This document shows, one piece after another, positions 49,035 to 58,394 of a DNA stretch of 64,000 nt. Position 1 is the first letter of the stretch; each line of letters starts with the position of its first letter. Below the pieces are notes generated by a model. The model worked only from the letters and a program-made list of their open reading frames with translations. It ran no database searches and had not been told where the DNA came from. The translations under genes and the position numbers were made by a program. Origin of the DNA: Aurantimicrobium minutum (GTDB lineage: Bacteria; Actinomycetota; Actinomycetes; Actinomycetales; Microbacteriaceae); contig NZ_JARXXU010000001.1 in assembly GCF_029894165.1 (NCBI RefSeq), positions 620,001 through 684,000 of the forward strand, written 5' to 3'.

Positions 49035-52000
49035 TTGGATGTGTGGCAACGCAATCGTAAGTCCGGTGAGGACTCCCCCGAAGAAGAGCAGGTTCCGTCG
49101 AATATTGGCGAAGCCATCTCCCTCGGTGATGACCCCTTCCCGGAGCTCACAGCAGAAGCTCCGGACGAGCCTGCCGTTGATTTGCTCGCCCCCGCAGTGG
49201 GAAGCCTGAGCTCTGCACTGTCCAACATCAACGTGGCGGAACCCGTCTGGAACCAGTGGCGTGAAGAGCTTGCTGTGGTCGGCGGAACGTCGCCTCTGCT
49301 GCAGTTCGTGGACACCCCCCGCACTCGGATCGAGCTCACCGCCATCCACCCCGGTGGTCTTCCCTCTTTCATTTCTGGCAAGCCAACTCTGCTCTCGAAC
49401 CTCATCCGTGAAGAGTTCGCGCTGCGGAATGCACGACTGGCTGCTGCTGCGATTACCGCCAAAAGCACAGAACTGCGTTCGATGCGCAGCATCGAATCTG
49501 TCTACCTTGCCTTAGGCCTGGCGAAGTGGACCTTCCAGGACCGCGAATACTGCGGCCCGGTGTTACTGCGCCCGATGTCGCTGCGTCGCTATGGCAAAGA
49601 CTTTGAACTCAAACTTTCTGGCCAGCCATTCCTGAACCCTCAGCTTGCCCGTGCACTGGAAAGCCAGTTCGGCGTTGCCCTCGATGCTGATTCGTTTGTT
49701 GCGCTGGCAAGCCTGGACGGCATGTTCAATCCGCTACCGGTGATGGAGCGACTCCGCGGACTTACCTCTCACCTCAGCGGTTTTGAGGTCGAGCCCCGAC
49801 TGGTTGCTTCGAGTTTCTCCGATCTGTCCGCCGCTATGGTGGCGGACGTGCGCGAGCTCGCTCACCCCGTCCTTGATGCGCTCGCGGGTAACATCACCGC
49901 CCGGACTCGTCTGACCGAAGGTCACAAGGACGCCCACGTTATCGATCAGGATGCCCGCCCACCGGCGACCGACACTCTGTTGTTGGACGCCGATGCGGAG
50001 CAAGAGAGCATCGTGGCAGAAATCGGTGCCGGGAACTCTCTGGTTGTGAAGACTCTGCCGGGTACCGGGGGAACGCAGACCATCGTGAACGCCATCGGCG
50101 TTCTCGCTGGCGCTCACAAGCGCGTGTTGGTGGTGGGCGCTCGACGCTCCAGCCTTGACTCTGTCGTGCACCGCCTGAGCCAGGTTGGTCTCGACGGACT
50201 TACCGTCTCTCCCCGCACGCTGCGCCGTGATCTCATCAACGCCATTTTGCGCAACGAGAAGGCCACACGCCCCAACGTCTCCGACGTGGATGACGCTCTG
50301 CTGCGTCTGCGGAAGGTTCTGCTCGATTACCGCACCTCGCTGAGCCGTCAAGATTCTGTCCTGGGTGTCTCGGTACTGGATGCTCTGGAAGAGCTGTCAC
50401 GCCTCAGCCTCCTGGCCACGCCTCCTTCGACCACGGCGCGGTTGCCGCGCCGTGCCATCGAAGGACTCGCGAACAGCCGCCCGCAGGCCGCCGCCAGTTT
50501 GATCAAGGCTGCCGCTCTCGGCGAATTCCGTTACGGTCCCGACGATTCACCGTGGTACGGCGCGAACTTCCCCACCTCGGAGGAAACCACGGCAGCCCAC
50601 GAGCTGGCGAAGCGTCTGCATCAGACAGAACTTCCCAAGCTGATCGAACGTGCCGAAGAAGTCTTCAGTCGCACCAAGATGCGCCCCTTCGAGACTCTCG
50701 AAGAACTCGGCGTCTACCTCGGTTTGCTCGTTGATATTCGCGAGACTCTGGATAAGTTCCTCCCCGCGGTCTATGACCGTCCCCTGACTGAGCTCATCAC
50801 CGCGACCTCTGGTCGCGGCAGCGGCATGAACGGTGGCGACCGTCGTCGCCTGAAGAAGCTCGCCTTCGAATACGTTCGTCCCGGATCTTCGGTTCCTGAC
50901 ATGCACGAAGCGCTCATCGCGATTCAGCAGCAGCGTGTGCTGTGGCAGCGCTACGTTGTCGCCGGGGCAGTTCCTGAGGTTCCCGTCGGCGTTGCAGATC
51001 TGCAGGCTGCCTATGGCAAGGTCATCGCCGACCTTGCATTGCTCGATACGGCGCTGGGCCAGACCGGCACGGAGAGCTCCTTCCTCAAACTTCCTCTCCC
51101 CACGCTGACAAACAAGGTCTCTGGCCTCGCTGCAGAGTCAGAGGTTCTGCACAACCTGCAGGAACGCACCACATTGCTGGCGCACCTGCGCGAGATGGAC
51201 CTGGATGTTCTGCTGGCAGACCTGTCTGCCCGCCACATCCCCGAGAACCAGGTTGCGGACGAACTTGAACTGGCCTGGTGGCAGTCGGTGCTCGAAGGCA
51301 TGCTGGCCAACGACAAGGCGCTCCTGAGCGCTAACACGGCAATCCTGGACCGTCTCGAAGCAGACTTCCGACTCGTCGATGACGCTCACGCGTCGGCCAA
51401 TGGCGGGCTGTTGGCAGCCCGGTTAGCCGAGCTATGGAAGATCGGACTGGTCGACCTTCCCGATGAGGCCGAACGTCTGCGTCAAAGTCTGCGTGCTGAT
51501 CACATCAGCCCGGACGAATTCATCGCCCTTGCTCCGCGTCTGTCGAAGTCCATTGCTCCGGTCTGGCTGTGCTCGCCCTATGAGGCACACCTCATTCCTG
51601 ACTCTGTTTCCTTCGATGCCGTCTTCCTCGTGGATGCCGGTGCCACCACCGTGGCAGAGAACGCGGGAGCGATTCGTCGCGGTGCCAGTGTTGTCGTCTT
51701 CGGTGACCCGGTCACGCAGACACCGTCACGTTTTGAAACGGGCATGGGTGAATTTGAAATCCCACTCACCCCCGCAACCGATGCCGACACGTGGCATAGC
51801 AAGTCGGCATTGGCCCAGTTCTCCGGCATACTCCCCTCGCGTTCGCTGACGAAGAGCTACCGTGCCGGTGGCGAAGACTTGGCCGATGTGGTCAACCGTC
51901 GTTTCTATGGCGGCAAGATTTCTTCCCTGCCCTGGGCCGGTACGTTCCTGGGTCACTCAAGCCTGCGCCTGCACTACATCGCTGATGGAACGGGCATGCC

Positions 52001-53066
52001 CGACTCCACCACCGGTGCGGTGGAGAGTGTGGATGCAGAAGTCTCCCGCGTCGTCGAGCTTGTTCTCGAGCACGCCATGGAGCGCCCCACCGAGTCCCTC
52101 ATGGTGATTACCGCGAGTCCCAAGCATGCGGTGCGTGTGGAACAGTCCGTGCTCTCGGCATTTGCGCGCCGTCCAGATCTCGCTGAGTTCATCCTTGAGG
52201 ACCGCGCAGAAGCATTCGCGGTCATGACCCTCGAGCAGGCCGTGGCACAAAGCCGCGACCGTGTTATCTTCTCGATCGGGTATGGGCGCACCCCTCACGG
52301 CCGCCTGCTCTCTGACTTCGGCGCTTTGGCGCTGCCTGGCGGTGAGCGTCTACTCGCTGTGGGCATGACCCGGGCACGTCGCTCGATGGAGATTGTCTCC
52401 TGCTTCCGCCCTGGAGACATTGACGAAAGCCGTCTCTCCGATGGCATGCGTGCATTGGCAGAGGTATTGGCCGAGACGGACGCTCCACGAAAGAGCTCCA
52501 GCTCGCGTGAAAGCGCAGAGCCCATGCTCATTGATTTAGCACAGCGACTCGAGCGCCGGGGACTCACCGTCTCGCTCAACCACGCTGATGAGATTGCCCT
52601 GGCTGCCTCCTACCAAGGCCGTGCCGTGGCGGTAGAAACCGATGCTGTTCTAGCTCGCGGCAGCCTGCGCGAGTCTTTGCGTTTGCGCCCGGAGATGCTT
52701 CGTCGACTCGGCTGGCACTACATCCGCATTCACGCTTTTGAACTCTTTGCAGATCCTGATGCTGTCGCCACCCGCATTGCGGCCCTCATTGGTGTGGACC
52801 CTCTCGAAGAGGTTGACATCACCGGCCCCATCGAGATTCCTCGTGTTGACGTGCAAAGTGAGTCTCCTGAGGTTGCTTCCCTCGAGATCGTGGAAACAGT
52901 TGTTGTTGAACAGGTAGGCGACACTCTCTTCATTGAAGAGGAGATCGTCGAAACCATCACCTATGACGCACCACCTGCTGCACCCCCTGTAGAACCTCGT
53001 TCGGTTTCAGAGCCCGATGCGGTGACTGAACCCATCAACCTGCCCACCCCTCAGCCCGAGAACTAA
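49035..53066 (+). CDS. Giant SF1-helicase-like protein with degenerate ATPase motifs
   Basis: 1343 residues from TTG 49035 (GTG 49041 also possible; no strong ribosome binding site). It has the layout of DUF4011-type SF1 helicases, but Walker A reads LPGTGGTQT (about residues 338-346; the Lys is Gly) and the Walker B region is AVFLVDAGATTV (DE is DA). Motif III (VVFGDPVTQ) and motif VI (VGMTRARRSMEIV) are recognisable. Near 1155-1250 lies a nuclease-like region (LRPEMLRRLGWHYIRIHAFE), followed by an acidic tail. Likely a scaffold or DNA-binding pseudo-helicase. Followed with a 1-base overlap by a 65-residue gene. Confidence 0.75.
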   Translation: MDVWQRNRKSGEDSPEEEQVPSNIGEAISLGDDPFPELTAEAPDEPAVDLLAPAVGSLSSALSNINVAEPVWNQWREELAVVGGTSPLLQFVDTPRTRIELTAIHPGGLPSFISGKPTLLSNLIREEFALRNARLAAAAITAKSTELRSMRSIESVYLALGLAKWTFQDREYCGPVLLRPMSLRRYGKDFELKLSGQPFLNPQLARALESQFGVALDADSFVALASLDGMFNPLPVMERLRGLTSHLSGFEVEPRLVASSFSDLSAAMVADVRELAHPVLDALAGNITARTRLTEGHKDAHVIDQDARPPATDTLLLDADAEQESIVAEIGAGNSLVVKTLPGTGGTQTIVNAIGVLAGAHKRVLVVGARRSSLDSVVHRLSQVGLDGLTVSPRTLRRDLINAILRNEKATRPNVSDVDDALLRLRKVLLDYRTSLSRQDSVLGVSVLDALEELSRLSLLATPPSTTARLPRRAIEGLANSRPQAAASLIKAAALGEFRYGPDDSPWYGANFPTSEETTAAHELAKRLHQTELPKLIERAEEVFSRTKMRPFETLEELGVYLGLLVDIRETLDKFLPAVYDRPLTELITATSGRGSGMNGGDRRRLKKLAFEYVRPGSSVPDMHEALIAIQQQRVLWQRYVVAGAVPEVPVGVADLQAAYGKVIADLALLDTALGQTGTESSFLKLPLPTLTNKVSGLAAESEVLHNLQERTTLLAHLREMDLDVLLADLSARHIPENQVADELELAWWQSVLEGMLANDKALLSANTAILDRLEADFRLVDDAHASANGGLLAARLAELWKIGLVDLPDEAERLRQSLRADHISPDEFIALAPRLSKSIAPVWLCSPYEAHLIPDSVSFDAVFLVDAGATTVAENAGAIRRGASVVVFGDPVTQTPSRFETGMGEFEIPLTPATDADTWHSKSALAQFSGILPSRSLTKSYRAGGEDLADVVNRRFYGGKISSLPWAGTFLGHSSLRLHYIADGTGMPDSTTGAVESVDAEVSRVVELVLEHAMERPTESLMVITASPKHAVRVEQSVLSAFARRPDLAEFILEDRAEAFAVMTLEQAVAQSRDRVIFSIGYGRTPHGRLLSDFGALALPGGERLLAVGMTRARRSMEIVSCFRPGDIDESRLSDGMRALAEVLAETDAPRKSSSSRESAEPMLIDLAQRLERRGLTVSLNHADEIALAASYQGRAVAVETDAVLARGSLRESLRLRPEMLRRLGWHYIRIHAFELFADPDAVATRIAALIGVDPLEEVDITGPIEIPRVDVQSESPEVASLEIVETVVVEQVGDTLFIEEEIVETITYDAPPAAPPVEPRSVSEPDAVTEPINLPTPQPEN

Positions 53067-53263
53067 TGTCTGAGAAATCTGCTGCGCAGTCGGACGGACA
53101 AGGCAAGCGGGTTAATCGCCGCGTGCAATGGAAGCCTGAGGGTGTGGACGTGGACCCGAGCTTTGACGATCAGCCATTGGAAACAACCGCCGAAGACTGG
53201 GCAGAACGGTCATTGAGTAATGACGAACAGCTCAAGCGCGACAAGCCACCCCATTGGGGCTAG
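53066..53263 (+). CDS. Small conserved hypothetical protein
   Basis: 65 residues, hydrophilic and probably disordered (KRVNRRVQWKPEGVD, ending DKPPHWG). The ATG overlaps the stop of the giant helicase-like gene (TAATG), so it is translated with it and may bind it. No family recognised; a similar small acidic/basic ORF in this position is common in related genomes, from memory. Confidence 0.6.
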   Translation: MSEKSAAQSDGQGKRVNRRVQWKPEGVDVDPSFDDQPLETTAEDWAERSLSNDEQLKRDKPPHWG

Positions 53264-53269
53264 CTAAAT

Positions 53270-53500
53270 CTACGAGCTGGGTGTGGGAGCCGAGCTCGAC
53301 GAGCCGGATTCTTTGCGGGAATCTGAACGTGAGTCCGTGCGGTAGAAACCTGAACCGTTAAAAGTCACGCCGACCATGTTGAACACTTTGCGCAGCTTGC
53401 CGTGGCACTCGTGGCATTCCGTCAGCGATTCATCGCTGAGGGCTTGCTGAATATCGAATGCGTTCTCGCATTGCGTGCAGCGGTAAGAGTAAGTAGGCAC
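53270..53500 (-). CDS. FmdB-family zinc ribbon protein
   Basis: A 76-residue protein with the FmdB/CxxC zinc ribbon: PTYSYRCTQCENAFDIQQAL, then ECHECHGKLRKVFNMVGVTF (two CxxC pairs), and a disordered Ser-rich tail. The family is often annotated as a putative regulatory protein, without proven function. Convergent with the small ORF before it, 26 bp downstream of the folate ligase on the same strand. Confidence 0.88.
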   Translation of the reverse strand: MPTYSYRCTQCENAFDIQQALSDESLTECHECHGKLRKVFNMVGVTFNGSGFYRTDSRSDSRKESGSSSSAPTPSS

Positions 53501-53526
53501 AAGTGTCTCCGGTGGGTGGTGCGTCT

Positions 53527-54108
53527 TTAGAAAGTTATCAGTGCGGAGGGAGTCACGACGCCGGTCACCGGCTGGTCGTGAACTTCCCGGGGAAGTTCGT
53601 CGACCAGTTCCGAGTCAAACACAATGGCATAGACCGGGGGGCGTTTGCCCATCGATCCGAGAGTTTTGTCGAAGTAGCCGCGGCCCCAGCCCATGCGGAC
53701 ACCTCGCTGATCTACTGCGGAGGCGGGGACGACAATCAAATCCACGCTATTGATGGCGATGGGTCCGAGGAGATCTCCGGTGGGCTCGGGCAGGCCGTAG
53801 AGTCCAACATTCTCATCGTCGGTGTTGTTCGCCACAGCCCAGTCCAAAAGTCCATCATTCCGAGTGACCGGAAGCAGCACTTCGATGCCGTTGTCATACG
53901 CCCAAGACAAGAACGGTCTGGTTTCTGGCTCGGTGGGAGTGGCGAGATAGCAGGACAGACGCTTCACCCCGCGAGCAGCAACGAGGTGCTGGAGGTGTTC
54001 GGTAATGGCCGCGGTATCCGCATCACGCTCATGCGCGGGGATGGTGCGGCGCCGTTCACGAATCTCGGCACGCAAAGCCTGTTTGGCGGCGACGAGATCC
54101 TCAGGCAT
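53527..54108 (-). CDS. 5-formyltetrahydrofolate cyclo-ligase
   Basis: A 193-residue enzyme converting 5-formyl-THF to 5,10-methenyl-THF with ATP. Signature motifs: AEIRERRRTIPAHERD (N-terminal basic helix), ETRPFLSWAYDNGIEVLLP, and the phosphate-binding GWGRGYFDKTL. The gene is divergent from rimJ; in mycobacteria the same gene flanks galU-glp-rimJ-glpR, so the synteny is partly kept. Confidence 0.92.
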   Translation of the reverse strand: MPEDLVAAKQALRAEIRERRRTIPAHERDADTAAITEHLQHLVAARGVKRLSCYLATPTEPETRPFLSWAYDNGIEVLLPVTRNDGLLDWAVANNTDDENVGLYGLPEPTGDLLGPIAINSVDLIVVPASAVDQRGVRMGWGRGYFDKTLGSMGKRPPVYAIVFDSELVDELPREVHDQPVTGVVTPSALITF

Positions 54109-54163
54109 GTGTCACAGTCTAATTGGCTGTTCATCTGCGAACCGGCTTCGTTAGGCTGAGTGC

Positions 54164-54802
54164 ATGGCCGCCATCATCCCGACCCTCAGCGAGGGTCGCG
54201 TGAGCATTCGCGCCATCAAGCCACGCGATGCCAAGAAGCTCGAAGAAGAGCTCATGCGCAACCGTGCGTGGCTGCGCAAATGGGAAGCCACAGCACCCCA
54301 GTCTTTTGTGAGCTTTGACACCCGCGCGGGTATTCGTAATCTGCTTTCTCATGCCAAGGTTGGCTCAGGGTTACCGTTCGCCATCGAATACGACGGCGAA
54401 CTGGTGGGTCAGCTCAATGTCTCTGGCATTGTCTATGGCTCGCTGTCCTCGGCGCAGCTGGGCTATTGGGTGGCTGAACGTGTGGCGGGCAAAGGGGTGA
54501 CGCCCACGGCCGTTGCCCTGGCCACGGACTATTGCCTTCTCAGTTTGGGACTGCACCGGATGGAGATCTGCATCCGTCCAGAGAATGCCTCTTCTTTGCG
54601 CATCGTGGAGAAACTCGGCTTTCGGTATGAGGGGCTCCGCCGCCGTTACATCCACATCAATGGGGATTGGCGCGACCACTTTGCGTTTGCCCTCACCCAG
54701 GAAGAAGTTCCCGGCGGAGTACTCTCCCGCTGGAAGGCGGGACTCGTTCCCGAGAACGCGGCGGTCGTGCCTGCCGCAGATTACGACGCCTTGTCGTCCT
54801 GA
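54164..54802 (+). CDS. rimJ: GNAT acetyltransferase, RimJ/RimL type
   Basis: A 212-residue protein with N-terminal RVSIRAIKPRDAKKLEEEL, the acetyl-CoA binding region GYWVAERVAGKGVTPTAVAL, and RMEICIRPENASSLRIVEKL then GFRYEG, all typical of RimJ/RimL N-terminal protein acetyltransferases. The substrate is not known in actinobacteria. It precedes sepX/glpR by 72 bp, as in Corynebacterium and Mycobacterium. Confidence 0.88.
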   Translation: MAAIIPTLSEGRVSIRAIKPRDAKKLEEELMRNRAWLRKWEATAPQSFVSFDTRAGIRNLLSHAKVGSGLPFAIEYDGELVGQLNVSGIVYGSLSSAQLGYWVAERVAGKGVTPTAVALATDYCLLSLGLHRMEICIRPENASSLRIVEKLGFRYEGLRRRYIHINGDWRDHFAFALTQEEVPGGVLSRWKAGLVPENAAVVPAADYDALSS

Positions 54803-54874
54803 ATGCAACACGCCGCAGGTGACACACCACGGGCTTAAAGCACTTTCCTCACAGGGACTCGTACCTTAGTAAAC

Positions 54875-55765
54875 ATGAGTGGTGGATTATTTGGTGGCGG
54901 GATAGTTTTCGCTATTGCAGCCACGTTATGGGTGCTGTATTTGATTCCGACCTACCTGCGTCGTCGCAACTTCGATGCGACCGAACGTAATGCCGTGCGC
55001 ATGCAGCAAACCATTCGCGCATTGGCGGAAACCACCGATGTTCCCGAGGAACTCCGTGTGGAAGCATCTGCTCGCGCCGTGATCGAACAAAAGCGTGTGC
55101 TGCGCCAGGCTGAAGCGGCTGCCCGCGCAGAACTGCGCAAAGCAGCCGGTCGTGCCGTGGGCTATGACGAAGACGCCATCAGGGCTGCTCGTCGCGCTCG
55201 CCGAAACCGGTTGGTCAGCGCACTGTTCCTCTTTATTACTGTGGCCGGTATTGCAACCGGGATTGCGCTTCTGGCAACCGGCGGAAGCTGGGAGACACTC
55301 GCGATCTCGTGCATCGCTTTTGCCGTTGCCCTCGCGATCCAAGAAGTTGTGGTCTCCAGCTCTGAAACCGCAGCTGCACCGGTTGCTCTGGCTTATAACT
55401 CTGCAGACATCTTTGACCAGACACACTTCAAGGCTGCTCCTGCGTCACGCACCTGGACTCCGACCCAGCTTCCTCGCCCCCTCCACCTTTCTGAAGGAAC
55501 ACTGGCACAGGCTGTTGTGCAGTCGCAGATGGCAGCGGAGCGCATGCGCGCGAACGCTGCAGAATCTGCGCTGGTTGAACGAATGAACCTCGGCGACGCA
55601 GGCCTCGACGGCATCCGTCGCACCGCACAGGCTGCCCCGGTGCTACCGGCAGCACCTGCAGCGGACGCGGTCACCGCACGCCTGGCAGGGATGGGCGTTG
55701 TGGCAGAAACAGAATCTGGTCAGATAGACCTCGATGCTGTGCTGCGCCGTCGTCGCGCGAGCTAA
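54875..55765 (+). CDS. Divisome-associated membrane protein SepX/GlpR
   Basis: A 296-residue protein with one N-terminal transmembrane helix (FAIAATLWVLYLIPTYL), a positively charged coiled-coil region (about 30-112), a second pair of hydrophobic segments (about 112-160), and an Ala-rich cytoplasmic tail. The layout and the neighbouring rimJ match SepX (Streptomyces) / GlpR (Corynebacterium), which binds the MoeA-like protein Glp and FtsZ at division sites. Its expected partner gene glp and also galU are missing from this locus. Confidence 0.72.
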   Translation: MSGGLFGGGIVFAIAATLWVLYLIPTYLRRRNFDATERNAVRMQQTIRALAETTDVPEELRVEASARAVIEQKRVLRQAEAAARAELRKAAGRAVGYDEDAIRAARRARRNRLVSALFLFITVAGIATGIALLATGGSWETLAISCIAFAVALAIQEVVVSSSETAAAPVALAYNSADIFDQTHFKAAPASRTWTPTQLPRPLHLSEGTLAQAVVQSQMAAERMRANAAESALVERMNLGDAGLDGIRRTAQAAPVLPAAPAADAVTARLAGMGVVAETESGQIDLDAVLRRRRAS

Positions 55766-55804
55766 GCTGCTTTTCTCTCTCGACTCGAAGAGTAGATTTG
55801 CTCT

Positions 55805-56578
55805 ATGAGCACTCGACGCGTTGTTATCACTGGAGCAAGCTCCGGCATTGGTCAGGCCACAGCGAGGCTGTGTGCTGCACGCGGATGGCAGGTCGTCGGA
55901 GTCGCCCGCCGCGCTGATCGTCTGGCCCAGCTCGCGGCAGAAACCGGCATGGATACCTTCGTCGCCGATGTGACCCAGCAGTCCGATGTGGATTCTCTGC
56001 GCGACTACCTCGCGCAGACCGGGCCTGTGCACTCGCTGGTCAACAACGCCGGGGGTGCGATCGGCACCGACTCTGTCGAAGACAGTAACCCTGCTGACTG
56101 GATGCGGATGTTTGATGTGAATGTGCTGGGCGTCCAGCGTGTGACCAGCGCACTGTTGCCGCTACTGCGCAAGGGTTCCGAAGGTGGTCATGCTGACATC
56201 ATGACGGTGACCTCCACGGCAGGTTTTGTCCCCTACGAGGGCGGCGGCGGATATAACGCAGCCAAGTTTGCCCTGCACGGTGTTGTGGGCGTGCTGCGGC
56301 TGGAGCTAGCTGGTGAACCCATCCGGGTGATGGAGATTGCTCCCGGAATGGTCAAGACCGATGAGTTCGCCCTCAACAGGTTTGGGGGCAATGCCGACAA
56401 AGTTGATGCCCTCTATGGCGGCGTCCTCGAACCGCTGGTTGCCGAAGACATCGCCGAAGCCATCGTGCATGCTCTGGAGCTCCCCGGTCATGTCAACATG
56501 GACCAGATCACGATTCGCCCCGTGGCACAGGCTGCTCAGCACAAGCTCATCCGCGGCGAACTGAAGGCCAAGGCATAG
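55805..56578 (+). CDS. Short-chain dehydrogenase/reductase
   Basis: A 257-residue classical SDR. NAD(P)-binding ITGASSGIGQATARL (residues 8-22) with Arg-rich VARRADR favouring NADP; NNAGG; active-site Tyr/Lys in GGYNAAKFAL. These enzymes (YdfG-like) reduce 3-hydroxy acid or carbonyl substrates; the substrate here is not known. The pdxH start follows two bases after the stop, so they form one operon. Confidence 0.9.
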   Translation: MSTRRVVITGASSGIGQATARLCAARGWQVVGVARRADRLAQLAAETGMDTFVADVTQQSDVDSLRDYLAQTGPVHSLVNNAGGAIGTDSVEDSNPADWMRMFDVNVLGVQRVTSALLPLLRKGSEGGHADIMTVTSTAGFVPYEGGGGYNAAKFALHGVVGVLRLELAGEPIRVMEIAPGMVKTDEFALNRFGGNADKVDALYGGVLEPLVAEDIAEAIVHALELPGHVNMDQITIRPVAQAAQHKLIRGELKAKA

Positions 56579-56580
56579 TC

Positions 56581-57219
56581 ATGGAATCGCTGACCCGTCA
56601 CACCGACTACGGCAACGTGCCCTTCGATGAGAGCACGGCACGGGCTAATCCCTTCGAGCAGTTTGCACAGTGGCTGAAACAAGCCGAAGACGAGGATGTC
56701 TTTGAGCCCAACGCCATGGTGGCCAGCACGATTGATCCAGACGGTGCGGTCTCTTCCCGCACCGTGCTGCTCAAAGGCATGGACGGCGCCGGTTTTGAGT
56801 TCGTCACCAACTACACCTCCCGCAAGGGCAAGGCTCTGTTGGAGAATCCCAGTATTTCGCTGCTCTTTCCCTGGTATGGGCTCAAGCGACAGATCATTAT
56901 TTATGGCGACGCCCAGCCCACTGTGGACGCCGTGAGTGATCTCTATTGGCAGCGCCGCCCCCAGGGCGCGCAGTTGGCTTCTGCTGCGAGTGACCAGTCC
57001 CAGCCCATTGCGTCCCGGGACGAGTTGGATGTGCAGCTGGCAGCACTGGAAGCTCAGTATCCGGAAGGAACGACCGTTCCTCGCCCGGCACACTGGGGGT
57101 CTTTCCGCGTGATCCCTCACGCCATAGAGTTCTGGCAGGGTCGCTCGATGCGGTTCCACGACCGTTTGCGCTATGACCTAGTGGGCGGGGAATGGAAGCT
57201 CACCCGTCTCCAGCCCTAG
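56581..57219 (+). CDS. pdxH: Pyridoxamine 5'-phosphate oxidase
   Basis: A 212-residue FMN enzyme making pyridoxal phosphate. FMN and substrate motifs: SSRTVLLKGMDGAGFEFVTN, YTSRKGKALLENP and, at the C-terminus, FWQGRSMRFHDRLRYD (family ends with W-x-x-xRLxP: WKLTRLQP). Between an SDR and a PLP-dependent aminotransferase that would use its product. Confidence 0.95.
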   Translation: MESLTRHTDYGNVPFDESTARANPFEQFAQWLKQAEDEDVFEPNAMVASTIDPDGAVSSRTVLLKGMDGAGFEFVTNYTSRKGKALLENPSISLLFPWYGLKRQIIIYGDAQPTVDAVSDLYWQRRPQGAQLASAASDQSQPIASRDELDVQLAALEAQYPEGTTVPRPAHWGSFRVIPHAIEFWQGRSMRFHDRLRYDLVGGEWKLTRLQP

Positions 57220-57228
57220 GCTGACACT

Positions 57229-58371
57229 ATGAGCACCCCGTTCACGACCTATAGCCTCGAGCAACTGCGTACCCGCACGAGCGACAAATGGGTCAAATAT
57301 GGCCCGGATGTGTTGCCGTTGTGGGTGGCCGAGATGGACTCCACCCTTGCGCCCTCCATTGTCGAGGCTGTGACGAAGGCTATGCAGGCCGGGGACACCG
57401 GGTATGCCTCGGGCAATCTCTACGGAGAAGTTTTTGCAGAATATGCTCAGCGCCACTGGGGTCTGGGGATTGACCCCACCTACACGCTCCCCGTGATTGA
57501 CGTTATTCGTGGACTGCAGACGGTCATTCAGGTTGCCACCGAACCGGGAGCACCTGTGGTGATTACTCCGCCGGTGTATTACCCGTTCGGCATGATTATC
57601 AACGGCTCAGGTCGCACACTGGTGAATGCCCCGATGACTGCCGCGGGGCGTTTCGACCCCGCAACCTTGGAGCAGGCCTTCAGTGAAGCTGCTGCCCTCG
57701 GGAAGGGGGGTCTGGTCCTGATCAGCAACCCCCACAACCCCACGGGCGTCGTGCACACCCGAGACGAGCTCACCACACTAGCCATACTGGCCAGCAAGCA
57801 CGGTCTGCGTATTCTCTCGGACGAGATTCATGCCCCGTTGACCATGCCCGGTCACCCTTTTGTGTCCATCCTGGATATCCCTGAAGCTGCCGATGCCCTC
57901 GTGGTGACCAGTGCGTCGAAGCCTTACAACCTTGCTGGGCTGAAAGCCGCAATCATTGTGGGAAGCAGAGGCTCGGCGGACCTCATCGCGGAGATCAGAG
58001 CCACTCGATACGAAAGTCCCAGTCACCTCGGCACCATTGCCCACGTGGCCGCCCTGCGCGGGGGAGACGAATGGCTGCTGGCCGTGAATAAGGACATTGA
58101 TCGCAACCGTCACCTTGTGACCGAGCTCGTGGAGCGTTTCCTTCCCGGTGCTGCCTATACGCCGGTGGAAGCGACGTATCTGGGCTGGGTGGATTGTCGC
58201 GCCCTGGGATTGGGAGATAACCCTGGCCAGGTTTTCCTGGAAAAGAGCAAGGTTGCCTTCAGTAGTGGCCACACCTTCGGCCCGGGCGGCGAAGGCCACA
58301 TTCGCGTCAACATGGCGACCAGCCCCGAGATCCTCACCGAGGCGTTCCGCCGAGCTTCGCTTGCGCTCTAG
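57229..58371 (+). CDS. MalY/PatB-type PLP aminotransferase (C-S lyase)
   Basis: A 380-residue fold-type I PLP enzyme. Motifs: PLWVAEMDSTLAPSIVEAV at the N-terminus, SNPHNPTGVVHTRDEL, LSDEIHAPL, and the PLP lysine in VTSASKPYNLAGLKAA. This set is that of MalY/PatB cystathionine beta-lyase-like enzymes rather than classical AspC. Likely cleaves cystathionine or cysteine conjugates. Its TAG stop is formed by the first unit of a GCTCTA repeat. Confidence 0.88.
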   Translation: MSTPFTTYSLEQLRTRTSDKWVKYGPDVLPLWVAEMDSTLAPSIVEAVTKAMQAGDTGYASGNLYGEVFAEYAQRHWGLGIDPTYTLPVIDVIRGLQTVIQVATEPGAPVVITPPVYYPFGMIINGSGRTLVNAPMTAAGRFDPATLEQAFSEAAALGKGGLVLISNPHNPTGVVHTRDELTTLAILASKHGLRILSDEIHAPLTMPGHPFVSILDIPEAADALVVTSASKPYNLAGLKAAIIVGSRGSADLIAEIRATRYESPSHLGTIAHVAALRGGDEWLLAVNKDIDRNRHLVTELVERFLPGAAYTPVEATYLGWVDCRALGLGDNPGQVFLEKSKVAFSSGHTFGPGGEGHIRVNMATSPEILTEAFRRASLAL

Positions 58372-58394
58372 CTCTAGCTCTAGCTCTAGCTCTA
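58365..58394. repeat. Hexanucleotide repeat (GCTCTA)5 at a gene junction
   Basis: Five perfect tandem copies of GCTCTA between two convergent genes. The unit carries TAG on both strands: the first copy provides the stop of the aminotransferase gene and the last copy, on the minus strand, that of the MFS gene. Confidence 0.95.
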
